A stretch of DNA of 55,561 bases from Syntrophaceae bacterium (GTDB taxonomy: Bacteria > Desulfobacterota > BSN033 > UBA1163): positions 1 to 55,561 of the forward strand of contig JACAEX010000073.1 in NCBI GenBank assembly GCA_013388635.1, given 5' to 3'. Made by a program: the position numbers and the translations under genes. Of the stretch, positions 1 to 10,662 are shown one piece after another (positions within the stretch are counted from its first letter, which is position 1; the number at the start of each line of letters is the position of its first letter). Below the pieces are notes generated by a model, which worked only from the letters and a program-made list of their open reading frames with translations, was not told where the DNA came from and did no database searches.

Positions 1-1139
1 CCATGCCTCTTTCGAGCCTCTTCTGACATCTCGAAGATATCCTCCTCAACAGGTGGAGGAAGTTCATAACCTTTTTCAATTCCCTTGAGCCCTGCAGCCA
101 GCATGACTGCAAAGGCCAGGTATGGATTACAAGCTGGATCCGGTGAACGAAACTCAATTCGAGTGGCTTTCTCTTTTCCTGGTTTGTACATGGGGACCCG
201 GACAAGGGCAGAACGGTTTCTCCGTGCCCAGGAGATATAGACTGGGGCTTCATAACCAGGAACGAGCCTTTTATAGGAATTTACCCATTGAGAAGTTATG
301 GAAGTGATTTCCTTTGAGTGTTTTAAAATTCCTGCAATATAGGATTTAGCAATATTTGAGAGATGAAATTCATCCTTTGGATCGAAAAAGGCATTCCTAT
401 CGCCTTTGAATAGGGATTGATGGGTATGCATTCCGCTTCCATTCTGTCCAAAGATGGGTTTCGGCATGAAGGTCGCATAGACTCCATGCCTTAAGGCAAT
501 CTCCTTAACCACAAGGCGGTAGGTCATGGCATGATCTGCCATGGTCAGGGCCTCCGCATATCTAAGGTCGATCTCATGTTGACTGGGAGCGACTTCGTGA
601 TGACTGTATTCGACATGAATTCCCATGGCCTCCAAGGTTAAAATCGTTTCACGCCGAAGCTCGGTGGCCACATCGAGAGGGGTGAGGTCAAAATAGCCAC
701 CGCGGTCAAGGATTTGAGGAATCCCATCATTAGTTTTGAAATAGAAATATTCCAATTCAGGGCCTACATAGAAGGTATAGCCAAGTTCTCGAGCCTTACT
801 GAGCGCCCTTTTCAAAGCCCAGCGAGGATCCCCTTTATAAGGGGTTCCATCCGGCTCATAGATGTCTGCAAACATCCTGGCCACGGCATTCTCTTTTGGT
901 CTCCATGGGATGATCTGAAAGGTATTGGGGTCGGGTTTGGCAATCATATCGCTCTCGTCGATTCGGGCATAACCCTGGATGGAGGAGCCATCAAATCCCA
1001 TTCCCTCCTCAAGGGCTCCTTCCAATTCATCGATCGTGATTGCAAACCCTTTTAGAAACCCCAAGATGTCCGTAAACCAGAGCCGAATGAATTTAACGTT
1101 ATTCTCCTTCGCCATCTTCAACACATTCTCTTTATCCAT
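1..1139 (-). CDS. glnA: Glutamine synthetase, GSI-alpha type (3' end beyond window)
   Basis: ATP-dependent ligation of ammonium to glutamate, the entry step of nitrogen assimilation in the cytoplasm. About 379 residues are visible. The N-terminus MDKENVLKMAKENNVKFI is followed by the beta-grasp region, the GFDGSSIQGY motif, the GPELEYF metal-binding segment, EYSHHEVAPSQHEI, the ATP-binding KPIFGQNGSGMH segment and the RIEFRSPDPACNPY segment. The frame is open to base 1; against a usual 440-450 residues, roughly 65 C-terminal residues are missing. The compact spacing fits GSI-alpha, which is not controlled by adenylylation, but the adenylylation region cannot be judged because it is cut off. 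The start ATG is preceded by AGGAGGAAGAG. A sigma-54 promoter and a hexaloop/terminator leader lie upstream, so nitrogen control at both initiation and elongation is expected. Confidence 0.97.
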   Translation of the reverse strand, partial: MDKENVLKMAKENNVKFIRLWFTDILGFLKGFAITIDELEGALEEGMGFDGSSIQGYARIDESDMIAKPDPNTFQIIPWRPKENAVARMFADIYEPDGTPYKGDPRWALKRALSKARELGYTFYVGPELEYFYFKTNDGIPQILDRGGYFDLTPLDVATELRRETILTLEAMGIHVEYSHHEVAPSQHEIDLRYAEALTMADHAMTYRLVVKEIALRHGVYATFMPKPIFGQNGSGMHTHQSLFKGDRNAFFDPKDEFHLSNIAKSYIAGILKHSKEITSITSQWVNSYKRLVPGYEAPVYISWARRNRSALVRVPMYKPGKEKATRIEFRSPDPACNPYLAFAVMLAAGLKGIEKGYELPPPVEEDIFEMSEEARKRH

Positions 1140-1247
1140 CTCTTCCTCCTTTTTAATCCGCGCCCCTTTGGTGAAGAGAGATCATGAGGCCGGATTATTG
1201 ATTTCAATTGCCTGTGGCCCTAAAAAGACATTGGGAATTTGGAATTG

Positions 1248-1317
1248 AAAAGGCGTCTCTTTTAAACCTGTGGAGGCAGGTTAGAGACGCCTTTGTCTAA
1301 AAAGATACGGCTTTGTA
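1248..1317 (-). promoter_or_regulatory. glnA leader: two A1/G4 hexaloop hairpins overlapping a terminator (ANTAR-type)
   Basis: Read on the minus strand, a hairpin TAC-AAAGCC-GTA (1306-1317) is followed after 7 bases by AGAC-AAAGGC-GTCT (1285-1298). Both loops are six bases with A at position 1 and G at position 4. The second hairpin shares its bases with a strong stem formed by AAGGCGTCTCT and AGAGACGCCTT (1250-1293), which encloses an inner hairpin AACCTG/CAGGTT and runs into a short T tract. The second hexaloop and the terminator cannot form together. This matches the published two-hexaloop RNA target of ANTAR antiterminators. That an ANTAR protein acts here is inference. Confidence 0.72.
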
Positions 1318-1332
1318 CTACCGAGCTGAACG

Positions 1333-1348
1333 AGCAAGTTCTATGCCA
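1333..1348 (-). promoter_or_regulatory. Sigma-54 promoter of glnA
   Basis: The minus strand reads TGGCAT-AGAAC-TTGCT. GG and GC are separated by exactly ten bases, as the -24/-12 promoter class requires. The predicted transcript starts about 12 bases downstream, near 1322, almost directly at the first leader hairpin. The NtrC-family activator encoded at 14051-15493 is a natural candidate regulator; its binding site was not identified. Between this promoter and the next gene (1349-1580) there is AT-rich sequence with nothing further recognised. Confidence 0.8.
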
Positions 1349-1580
1349 TTGACGATGTTTTTTCTGAGCCTTTCCAATTTTATAATTTGCTGAAATAACT
1401 GATTTTTTGTGAAGGCCAAAGGTCGTGTGGTTTAAAGGATGAGCCTGCGGTTTAAAAGAGATGATGGGATTTAAGCGAGGTGTTTAAAAATCAGCATCTT
1501 CTTGCCCTTTAAAAAAATTGACAAACCCGATCCATTTTCATAAATTGATAAAAGAGATGCGTTCGGAGAGAGGAGAACCT

Positions 1581-1919
1581 ATGGAGATCGAAAAATTTCT
1601 GGAATTGACGAAAAAGTTGGACAAGAAAAAGAAGGGGAGACCAGAGGAGCTGGAAAGGTTGAAGAAGGTCTTTGAACGATTTCACCTTCTGAACCGAAAT
1701 TATTTAGATAAAGAGACCTTTGACAAGGCCCAGGATTCCATCTCCTCAATCGCTGAGACCATTGCAAATACGGTCCAATATCTGGACGCTGAGATCGCAA
1801 GGCTGAGAAGCAAACGATCGAAGTTGCCTTTTGAGAATGTGACCCTCAGTGAGATGCAGAAGGTTCAGAATAGAAATGAGATGCTGCTGAAGGAGTATCT
1901 GGCTGAATTTCAAAAATAA
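1581..1919 (+). CDS. Small coiled-coil protein of unknown function
   Basis: No family is recognised. The 112-residue product is rich in Lys and Glu, lacks a signal peptide or membrane segment, and has long helical heptad-like stretches (EIEKFLELTKKLDKKKK near the start and LDAEIARLRSKRSK around residues 70-85). ATG 1581 is chosen because AGAGAGGAG stands 7 bases upstream; an upstream in-frame extension to 1518 has no ribosome site. The gene ends 26 bases before the binding-protein gene at 1946 on the same strand, so it is probably co-transcribed with the ABC transporter. A cytoplasmic accessory role is possible, but nothing in the sequence shows it. Confidence 0.7.
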   Translation: MEIEKFLELTKKLDKKKKGRPEELERLKKVFERFHLLNRNYLDKETFDKAQDSISSIAETIANTVQYLDAEIARLRSKRSKLPFENVTLSEMQKVQNRNEMLLKEYLAEFQK

Positions 1920-1945
1920 GGCGGTTGGCCGAAGGAGGGGAAGAT

Positions 1946-3283
1946 ATGAAAAGATTTTTTTATTATGTCATCTGTTTTGTATGGATGTTTCTGTTGGTTG
2001 CTTCAATGGCCGGGGCAGCAACAAAAGAGGTGGTCATCGTGACCTCTTTTCCGAAGGAACTCTTTGAAACCTATAAAAAGGCCTTTGAAGCCAGGTATCC
2101 GGGTGTGACCGTGGTGGTCAAACAGAAACAGACGACCGAGGGGGTCACCTATATTCGGGAGACGGCCTCAAAACCGGAAGCGGACATCATGTGGGCCAGT
2201 GCAGTGGATGCCTTTCAGGTGTTAAAGGCAGAGAAACTGTTAGCCCACTATTCCCTGTCGAAGGAGATCTCTTCAAAGATCCCTGCGAGGGTGGGAACCT
2301 ATCCGATTCACGATCCGGACGGATTCTTCTTTGGTTTCGCCCTTTCTGGATATGGGATGATGTGGAATAAACCTTATCTCCAGGCCCATAAATTGAAGCC
2401 CCCTGCAGAATGGACTGATCTCATCGACCCCAGTTATTACGGCCATCTGGCGATTTCAGCCCCGTCGAGAAGCGGGACGACCCATCTCACGGTGGAGGCC
2501 ATCCTTCAGGCTTATGGATGGGAGAAGGGATGGGCCCTTCTGCTCAACATGGGTGGGAACATGGCCGTGGTCACAGAGAGGAGCTTCGGTGTGCCCGAAG
2601 GCGTGAATAATGGTCAGTATGGGATCGGGATCGTAATTGACTTCTTTGGGCTCTCTGCCATTTCAAGTGGCTTTCCCGTGGATTTCGCCTACCCTTCGAT
2701 GACACCGATCGTCCCTGCCAATGTGGGAATCGTCAAAGGAGGACCGAACTCAGAGAATGCAAAACGGTTTGTCAACTACCTGCTCAGCGAAGAGGGGCAG
2801 GTTCTCCTCTTCAAACCCGATATCGGCAGGCTTCCGGTTATTCCTGAGCTTTACGCGAGGGCACCTTCAGGATATCCCAATCCTTTTAAGATGAAATTAG
2901 GTGTGCTAGACTTCAATTCTGAACTTTCTTCTGTAAGGTATGGACTGCTCAATTCCCTCTTCGATCAGATCGTGACCTTCAGGCTGGGTGAGCTGAAAGA
3001 GGCATGGGGGGCGATTTATAAAGCGGAAAAGGCGATCGAAGAGGCGAAGAAAAAGAAGAAGGATGTTACGAAGGCGGCGGCGTTGATAGCCGAAGCCCGC
3101 TCTCTGGCTACAAGGGTTCCTGTTCCCGAGTCCAAGGCCAACAACAAAGATTTCAATAAGGCATTTAAAGGTAAGGAGAAGACAGAGGCCAGGGCAAAGT
3201 TGGAGACGGAGTGGGATGCTGCTGCCAAGGCCAACTATTCAAAGGCGAAGGAGCTGGCCCTAAAAGCGATGGAGATGATCTAA
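1946..3283 (+). CDS. ABC transporter periplasmic substrate-binding protein (family 1, ferric/phosphonate-like)
   Basis: Exported binding protein delivering a small ligand to the permease at 3457. A signal peptide is plain: KRFFYYVICFVWMFLLVASM followed by AGAA. Mature residues begin KEVVIVTSFPKELFETY, the usual first strand of FbpA/PhnS-type proteins. Later segments include EADIMWASAVDAF and GIGIVIDFFGLSAI. About 90 residues after the binding domain (roughly 355-445) are Lys/Ala/Glu-rich helix, unusual for the family and reminiscent of the coiled-coil protein just upstream. ATG 1946 has GGAGGGG 5 bases upstream. The ligand cannot be named: ferric iron, thiamine, 2-aminoethylphosphonate and related importers share this architecture. 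Confidence 0.9.
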   Translation: MKRFFYYVICFVWMFLLVASMAGAATKEVVIVTSFPKELFETYKKAFEARYPGVTVVVKQKQTTEGVTYIRETASKPEADIMWASAVDAFQVLKAEKLLAHYSLSKEISSKIPARVGTYPIHDPDGFFFGFALSGYGMMWNKPYLQAHKLKPPAEWTDLIDPSYYGHLAISAPSRSGTTHLTVEAILQAYGWEKGWALLLNMGGNMAVVTERSFGVPEGVNNGQYGIGIVIDFFGLSAISSGFPVDFAYPSMTPIVPANVGIVKGGPNSENAKRFVNYLLSEEGQVLLFKPDIGRLPVIPELYARAPSGYPNPFKMKLGVLDFNSELSSVRYGLLNSLFDQIVTFRLGELKEAWGAIYKAEKAIEEAKKKKKDVTKAAALIAEARSLATRVPVPESKANNKDFNKAFKGKEKTEARAKLETEWDAAAKANYSKAKELALKAMEMI

Positions 3284-3288
3284 AAATT

Positions 3289-3410
3289 GTCTTTAGGTTA
3301 GGGTTAGGAAGCCAGTTTGGTAAATGGTTTATAAGTTACGGTAAAGCTTTAGATCCCATAACCCCTTAAACAAAACCGGCATCTTTACCCTAACCCTTAA
3401 CCCTAAGACC
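3289..3410 (+). repeat. Imperfect inverted repeat with TTAGGGTTAGG / CCCTAACCCTTAACCC arms
   Basis: The left arm GTCTTTAGGTTAGGGTTAGG (3289-3308) is mirrored by CCCTAACCCTTAACCCTAAG (3388-3407). The interior is about 80 bases without coding potential. It fills the gap between the binding protein and the permease and could form a long hairpin in the operon transcript. A related TAACCCTAACC word recurs at 10601-10611. It is a member of the word-like intergenic palindromes of this genome; no function is visible. Confidence 0.75.
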
Positions 3411-3456
3411 TTAATTTGCCAGTCATTCAATGAAAAGATGGTAATCATGGTGGGAT

Positions 3457-5148
3457 GTGCTTAGAAATAAACTGAAAGAGATTGACCTTTCTCAGTCCTT
3501 GATCTTTCTCATTCTTTTGGCCCTTCTTTTCACCTTTATCCTCTATCCGTTGATTCGAGTCCTTTACGTGGCCTTCACTGAGGCAGACTCTCTCTCCCTC
3601 AGCCATTTCATCAATTTTTTCGAAAGGGCCCTATTCAAGGAATCTTTTCTGAACAGCCTTAGCGCAGGACTGATGGCTGTTATCTTTGGGAGCCTGATCA
3701 GCCTGCCCTTGGCCTTCTTCACCATCAAATACGATTTCAAAGGAAGGACCCTGATCCAGACACTGGGGATCCTTCCCTTGGTGATGCCTCCATTTGTGGG
3801 GGCGGTGGCTCTTCAGCTGATCCTCGGTCGGAGCGGGGTGTTCAATCTCCTTCTCCTCAAATGGTTCGGCACCTCCGTCCCATTTATGGAGGGGCTGAGA
3901 GGTGTGATCATCGTCCAAACCCTCCACTATTTCCCTTTCATCTTTCTCAACGCCTCGGCCTCCCTGGCCAATGTGGATCCTTCACTGGAGGAGATGGCCC
4001 AGAATATGGGTAGCCACGGTCTTCGTCTCTTTCGAAGGGTCACCCTTCCGTTGATGATGCCGGGTTATGTGGCAGGCATTCTCCTGGTCTTCATCCGCGT
4101 GATCGACGATCTCGGTACTCCGTTGATGCTCAATTACACCAAGATGCTTGCTCCGCAGGCCTATCTTCGGGTGACGACCATTGGGGTCGAGGATAAAGCG
4201 GGTTATGTGATCTGCGTGATCATGGTCGTGCTCTCGCTTCTCTCCCTCTGGGGGGCGATGAAATTCCTCAGTCTCTCCGAATATGCCATGGTTCAGCGTG
4301 GTGGGGCAGGAACTCCGATCTCAAAAAAGATCGGGGGCTGGAGGTTGGTCTTTGTCCTGGTTTTCTGTTTCTTCGTGTTGGGGGTCAGCCTCCTGCCGCA
4401 TCTGGGCATCTTTGTCCTCTCCTTTGCCAAAGTCTGGAGCTTTTCCATTCTTCCGAAATCCTACACCCTGAACCATTACGTAGAGATCTTCTTCAGAACC
4501 CCGCATTTTGTAAAGAATACGCTCTTGTACTGCCTTTTGGCAGCGGGCATTGACGTCCTCTTGGGATCGGTCATTGCATTCCTCCTGATCCGAGGAAAGG
4601 TATTCGGGAAAGGGCTTTTAGATGCGATTGCGACGATGCCGTTGGCCATCCCGGGAGTGGTTCTGGCAACGGGTTATCTGAGGGTCTTTCATGGAACGAA
4701 CCTTCCTTTTTTTCATCAGCCTCTGACCTCCCTCTGGATCATTCTGGTCATTGCCTATTCTGCAAGGAGGCTGCCCTATACGTTAAGGTCCTGTTATGCT
4801 TCCATTCAGCAGATTCACATCTCCTTGGAAGAGGCTGCTTTGAACCTGGGGGCGAACCGGAGAAAGACATTCTTTAGAATCACCTTTCCCTTGATGACCG
4901 GAGGGTTGATCGCTGGAGGGCTTTTGGCTTTTATCACTTCGTCCGTGGAACTGGCCTCCACGATCATGCTCGTTCCGCGCATGGAGTACGGACCGCTTTC
5001 TTATGGAATCTATATTTATATGCAGAGCGCTGTTGGAAGGGGTCCAGGCGCTGCCTTAGGGGTGGTTGCGATTTTATTGGTCGCGACTGGCACCTACCTG
5101 GTCAACAGGGTCTTTGCCGGAGGGAGTGGAACGGCCTTTAAGTTATGA
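3457..5148 (+). CDS. ABC transporter permease, two fused transmembrane domains (FbpB-like)
   Basis: Inner-membrane channel of the importer encoded by 1946-6293. The 563 residues hold two homologous six-helix permease domains in one chain, as in ferric-ion (FbpB) and related transporters. Each carries the cytoplasmic EAA loop that docks on the ATPase: EEMAQNMGSHGLRLFRRVTL at about 190-210 and EEAALNLGANRRKTFFRITF at about 465-485. The start is GTG at 3457 (GTG CTT AGA AAT) behind GGTGGG; no better ATG exists in frame. It is separated from the binding protein by the inverted repeat and from the ATPase by 44 bases that include the word-like sequence GGACGATCCACGATGAACG. Confidence 0.93.
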   Translation: MLRNKLKEIDLSQSLIFLILLALLFTFILYPLIRVLYVAFTEADSLSLSHFINFFERALFKESFLNSLSAGLMAVIFGSLISLPLAFFTIKYDFKGRTLIQTLGILPLVMPPFVGAVALQLILGRSGVFNLLLLKWFGTSVPFMEGLRGVIIVQTLHYFPFIFLNASASLANVDPSLEEMAQNMGSHGLRLFRRVTLPLMMPGYVAGILLVFIRVIDDLGTPLMLNYTKMLAPQAYLRVTTIGVEDKAGYVICVIMVVLSLLSLWGAMKFLSLSEYAMVQRGGAGTPISKKIGGWRLVFVLVFCFFVLGVSLLPHLGIFVLSFAKVWSFSILPKSYTLNHYVEIFFRTPHFVKNTLLYCLLAAGIDVLLGSVIAFLLIRGKVFGKGLLDAIATMPLAIPGVVLATGYLRVFHGTNLPFFHQPLTSLWIILVIAYSARRLPYTLRSCYASIQQIHISLEEAALNLGANRRKTFFRITFPLMTGGLIAGGLLAFITSSVELASTIMLVPRMEYGPLSYGIYIYMQSAVGRGPGAALGVVAILLVATGTYLVNRVFAGGSGTAFKL

Positions 5149-5192
5149 AGGACGAGGGACGATCCACGATGAACGATGGACGGAGATAGCGG

Positions 5193-6293
5193 ATGAATAA
5201 AGCCAGTGAGGTTCGGCTGATTAACTTAGGCAAAAAGTTCGGTGAGGTCGAAGCGGTTAAAGATGTCAATTTAACGATTGAGAGAGGTGATTTTTTCACT
5301 TTCCTCGGCCCAAGCGGCTGTGGTAAGACGACACTCCTTCGGATGATTGCAGGATTCACCAGACCGGATCAAGGGACCATCCTGTTTGACGGAGTCGAGG
5401 TCAACGACATTCCGCCTTGGAAAAGGGATGTGGGCATGGTCTTTCAGAGTTATGCGCTATGGCCTCATCTTTCAGTCTTTGAAAACGTGGCCTTCGGGCT
5501 GAAGGAGAGGAATCTTCCCAAAGCCGTGGTCCAGGAGAAGACCCTCCGCGCCCTCTCCATGGTCAACTTAGAAGGATTGGAGAGAAGAAGGCCCTCGGAA
5601 CTATCAGGAGGACAACAGCAACGGGTCGCGTTAGCTCGAACCCTGGTGATCGAGCCCAGACTCCTTCTCTTGGACGAACCTTTGAGTAACCTGGATGCGA
5701 AGCTCCGGATCCAGATGAGGCAAGAGCTGGTTCGGATCCAGAGGGATTTGGGGATCACCTCCATCTATGTCACCCATGACCAGGAGGAGGCACTCACCCT
5801 TTCCACTCGAATTGCAGTCATGTCAAAGGGTCATGTGGTGCAGGTGGGCAGTCCGAAGGAGATCTATGAAAACCCAAAGAGTCAGGAGGTTGCTGATTTT
5901 GTAGGGACTTCCAACTTTTTCAGCGGTTCGGTGGTTGAAGAGTTGAAGGATAAGCTTCGTGTGAGAACTGAAGAAGGGGTTATGCTGGCGGTGGAAAGGC
6001 AGCCAGAACTTCCTCTTGGCATTGGATCAAATCTCCTTCTCAATATCCGGCCCGAGTCATTCCGGATCTCTGATGCTGACGAAGTTTCGTCGGGTGAGAA
6101 TCGGGTCGAGGGAGTGGTCAAGACCTCGGCCTACCTCGGTTCGCTGGTGCAATATGAGGTTGAGGTCTCCGGAGGGAAGAGGGTGAAGGTCAACCTGGTC
6201 AACCCGAGAAAAAAATCCCTCCTCAGAGAGGGGGAACGGGTCTCCCTCACATTTTCTTCGGAGGACGTCATCGCCATCCCGTTTGGAAGATGA
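5193..6293 (+). CDS. ABC transporter ATP-binding protein (PotA/FbpC type)
   Basis: Energises the importer. The 366 residues contain Walker A GPSGCGKTT (about 39-47), Q-loop VFQSYALWPHLSVFENVAFG, signature LSGGQQQRVALAR, Walker B LLLLDEPLSNLD and the switch histidine in THDQEEA. A C-terminal TOBE-like regulatory domain follows (NIRPESFRIS onward), which places it in the CUT1/PotA/FbpC group. Length and order are normal. It is the last gene of the transporter operon; an antitoxin gene follows 79 bases downstream. Confidence 0.95.
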   Translation: MNKASEVRLINLGKKFGEVEAVKDVNLTIERGDFFTFLGPSGCGKTTLLRMIAGFTRPDQGTILFDGVEVNDIPPWKRDVGMVFQSYALWPHLSVFENVAFGLKERNLPKAVVQEKTLRALSMVNLEGLERRRPSELSGGQQQRVALARTLVIEPRLLLLDEPLSNLDAKLRIQMRQELVRIQRDLGITSIYVTHDQEEALTLSTRIAVMSKGHVVQVGSPKEIYENPKSQEVADFVGTSNFFSGSVVEELKDKLRVRTEEGVMLAVERQPELPLGIGSNLLLNIRPESFRISDADEVSSGENRVEGVVKTSAYLGSLVQYEVEVSGGKRVKVNLVNPRKKSLLREGERVSLTFSSEDVIAIPFGR

Positions 6294-6372
6294 CCCCTGT
6301 ATGCCTTCATCCCATCCGGCATCCCATCGGGAAGGGTTGACGCGGCCTGGAAAATGCAATACGTTGTTAGAC

Positions 6373-6594
6373 ATGAAACCTGCAACGCTGACCATCCGAT
6401 TGGATAAAAACCTAAATGCATTACTGTCTAAGGCGAACAAACGGTCCGGGAAAAACCGGAGCGAGATTGCCCGTGAGGCACTGCGCCGTCAACCCCGACT
6501 TCAACAATTTGAGGAGCTGCGGAAGAGGATCATGCCATTCGCCGAGGCCTGGGGGCTTTTGACGGACGAGGATATTTTTTCCAAGATATCATGA
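6373..6594 (+). CDS. Ribbon-helix-helix antitoxin-like protein
   Basis: A 73-residue DNA-binding protein of the CopG/RHH class. The first strand TLTIRLDKNLNALLSKANKR and the helix KNRSEIAREALRR give the usual RHH pattern. The tail (EELRKRIMPFAEAWGLLTDE) resembles toxin-binding tails of VapB/MazE-like antitoxins. The stop overlaps the start of the toxin remnant in an ATGA arrangement (6591-6594), typical of toxin-antitoxin pairs. No ribosome site is evident before ATG 6373. A possible weak promoter (TTGACG, 17 bases, TACGTT; 6337-6365) would give an almost leaderless transcript; this is speculative. Confidence 0.8.
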   Translation: MKPATLTIRLDKNLNALLSKANKRSGKNRSEIAREALRRQPRLQQFEELRKRIMPFAEAWGLLTDEDIFSKIS

Positions 6595-6900
6595 AGGTCT
6601 TTCTCGACACAAATGTGTTGGTCAGTGCATTGGCCACGAGGGGGCTTTGCGGGGATGGGGTTGAGAGAAGTCCTCGCTTCGCATCAATTAGTTGTTTCTG
6701 CTCCACTCTTCACGGAACTCAAGCAGGTCCTCCATCAGAAGATCCAAATCCCGGCTGAGCTCATGGATGATACGGTAGCCATGCTCCAGCAGGCTGCTCA
6801 TGCTGCGCCTGGGCCCATGGGGAAGGTTATTTACGCCGTCTCGCAGAAAGGCGTCTGATTTATCACGGGGATGAAATGCTTCATGTCCCAAGAGGAGCCC
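6591..6900 (+). pseudogene. PIN-domain toxin (VapC-like), frameshifted
   Basis: ATG 6591 begins MKVFLDTNVLVSALATRGLCGD, the classic PIN start with its catalytic Asp. Around 6650-6665, in a G-rich run (GGGGATGGGG), the frame breaks. The continuation LREVLASHQLVVSAPLFTEL and the helix after it are read in the +1 frame, consistent with one inserted base. That frame hits a stop at 6856-6858 just before FITG, the family's C-terminal (F/I)xTGD region, which is itself damaged. Multiple lesions indicate decay rather than a single sequencing error. The antitoxin upstream is intact, as expected if the toxin was lost first. Confidence 0.75.
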
Positions 6901-7042
6901 AACGGCCTGCGATTTAAAGCGGGGGTGGGTTTACTGGAATTTGGATGGAAATCGGAGCGTATAGAGAGGGTTCAATATTGTTTGCACAGCGTGGGATATT
7001 GGCGTTAAGATGAGGAGAGGATATTTGATGAGGAGGTAGACG

Positions 7043-7744
7043 ATGGTCGATTATCTGAATAGAGAGGAATTGGAGCTTTTACGGCGTTGGCCTACGTGTG
7101 CGATATCGAACGGGATCGAGCTCTTCAACATCCGTCCTCGAAACGAAGGGTTTATGCTCCCCGAAATTAAGTGCGTCTTTCCAGAACTGGGGCCGATGAT
7201 CGGTTATGCGGTCACAGCCGTCATCAGCGCTGAGTCCCCGGAAGGCCGCCGGGTTCAGGCGCCGGATTGGTGGGAGATGATCCTGAAGATACCAGAGCCC
7301 CGGGTGGCCGTGATTCACGACATCGACCGTCCTGTTATAGGCTCTTTCTGGGGCGAGGTCAATGCCAATATCCACAGGGCCCTGGGCTGCATCGGGACCG
7401 TCACGGACGGCTCGGTAAGGGATCTGGATGAGGTGAGTGAGATCGGTTTCCATTTCTTCTCAAGTTGTGTCAGCGTTTCCCATGCCTACGTCCATCTGGT
7501 GGAGATCGGGATCCCTGTTAAGGTGGGCGGCGTGGTGGTGAGGCCGGGTGATCTGTTGATGGGCGACAAGCATGGCGTGATCTCCATTCCCCTGGAGATC
7601 GCAAGAGATGTGCCCAGGGCTGCTCAGCTCGTCGAAGACTGGGAGAGGCCTGTCATCAATTACTGCAAGTCTAAGGAATTCACTCTCGAAGGGCTGAAGG
7701 ATCGCTACCTGTCGCCTCGGCCCACCTGGCCACCTCGCAGGTAG
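7043..7744 (+). CDS. RraA-family protein (HMG/CHA aldolase or RraA-like)
   Basis: The 233 residues belong to the RraA/4-hydroxy-4-methyl-2-oxoglutarate aldolase superfamily. GEVNANIHRALGCIGTVTDG (about 108-127) followed by VRDLDE matches the active-site segment of the aldolases, and GDLLMGDKHGVISIP matches the conserved C-terminal turn with its Asp. Known activities are pyruvate aldol cleavage, oxaloacetate decarboxylation or RNase E inhibition; the sequence alone does not choose. AGGAGG precedes ATG 7043. It stands alone, convergent with glnD. The sequence just after its stop is more GC-rich than its surroundings, so recent acquisition is possible but weakly supported. Confidence 0.85.
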   Translation: MVDYLNREELELLRRWPTCAISNGIELFNIRPRNEGFMLPEIKCVFPELGPMIGYAVTAVISAESPEGRRVQAPDWWEMILKIPEPRVAVIHDIDRPVIGSFWGEVNANIHRALGCIGTVTDGSVRDLDEVSEIGFHFFSSCVSVSHAYVHLVEIGIPVKVGGVVVRPGDLLMGDKHGVISIPLEIARDVPRAAQLVEDWERPVINYCKSKEFTLEGLKDRYLSPRPTWPPRR

Positions 7745-7769
7745 CCGGCCGGGCCGCCCGACACAAAAA

Positions 7770-10599
<2,830 letters not shown>

Positions 10600-10601
10600 T
10601 T

Positions 10602-10648
10602 AACCCTAACCTGCCTCCCCTTAAATTAAGGGGAGGTGAGGAGGGGTT
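10602..10648 (-). repeat. Palindrome between amtB and glnK
   Basis: A perfect palindrome, CCTCCCC-TTAAATTAA-GGGGAGG (10614-10636), sits in the 78-base amtB-glnK spacer, flanked by TAACCCTAACC (10601-10611) and GAGGAGGGGTT (10639-10649). There is no T tract on the minus strand, so it is not a normal terminator. It could act as a processing or stabilising hairpin that tunes glnK against amtB, or be just another intergenic repeat. Confidence 0.7.
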
Positions 10649-10662
10649 AAAGGCTGGATTTT

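Noticed and set aside
1248-1320. Glutamine or other metabolite riboswitch upstream of glnA
   Set aside because: The visible elements are two short six-base-loop hairpins and a terminator; the conserved core of known glutamine aptamers was not recognised.
3289-3410. TTAGGGTTAGG and CCCTAACCC runs resembling telomere repeats
   Set aside because: Only one to two units per arm, arranged as an inverted repeat inside a bacterial operon and recurring as words elsewhere; better explained as an intergenic palindrome.
1946-6293. Naming the importer fbpABC (ferric iron)
   Set aside because: The architecture fits, but the ligand-binding residues could not be assigned, and phosphonate, thiamine and polyamine importers look the same at this level.
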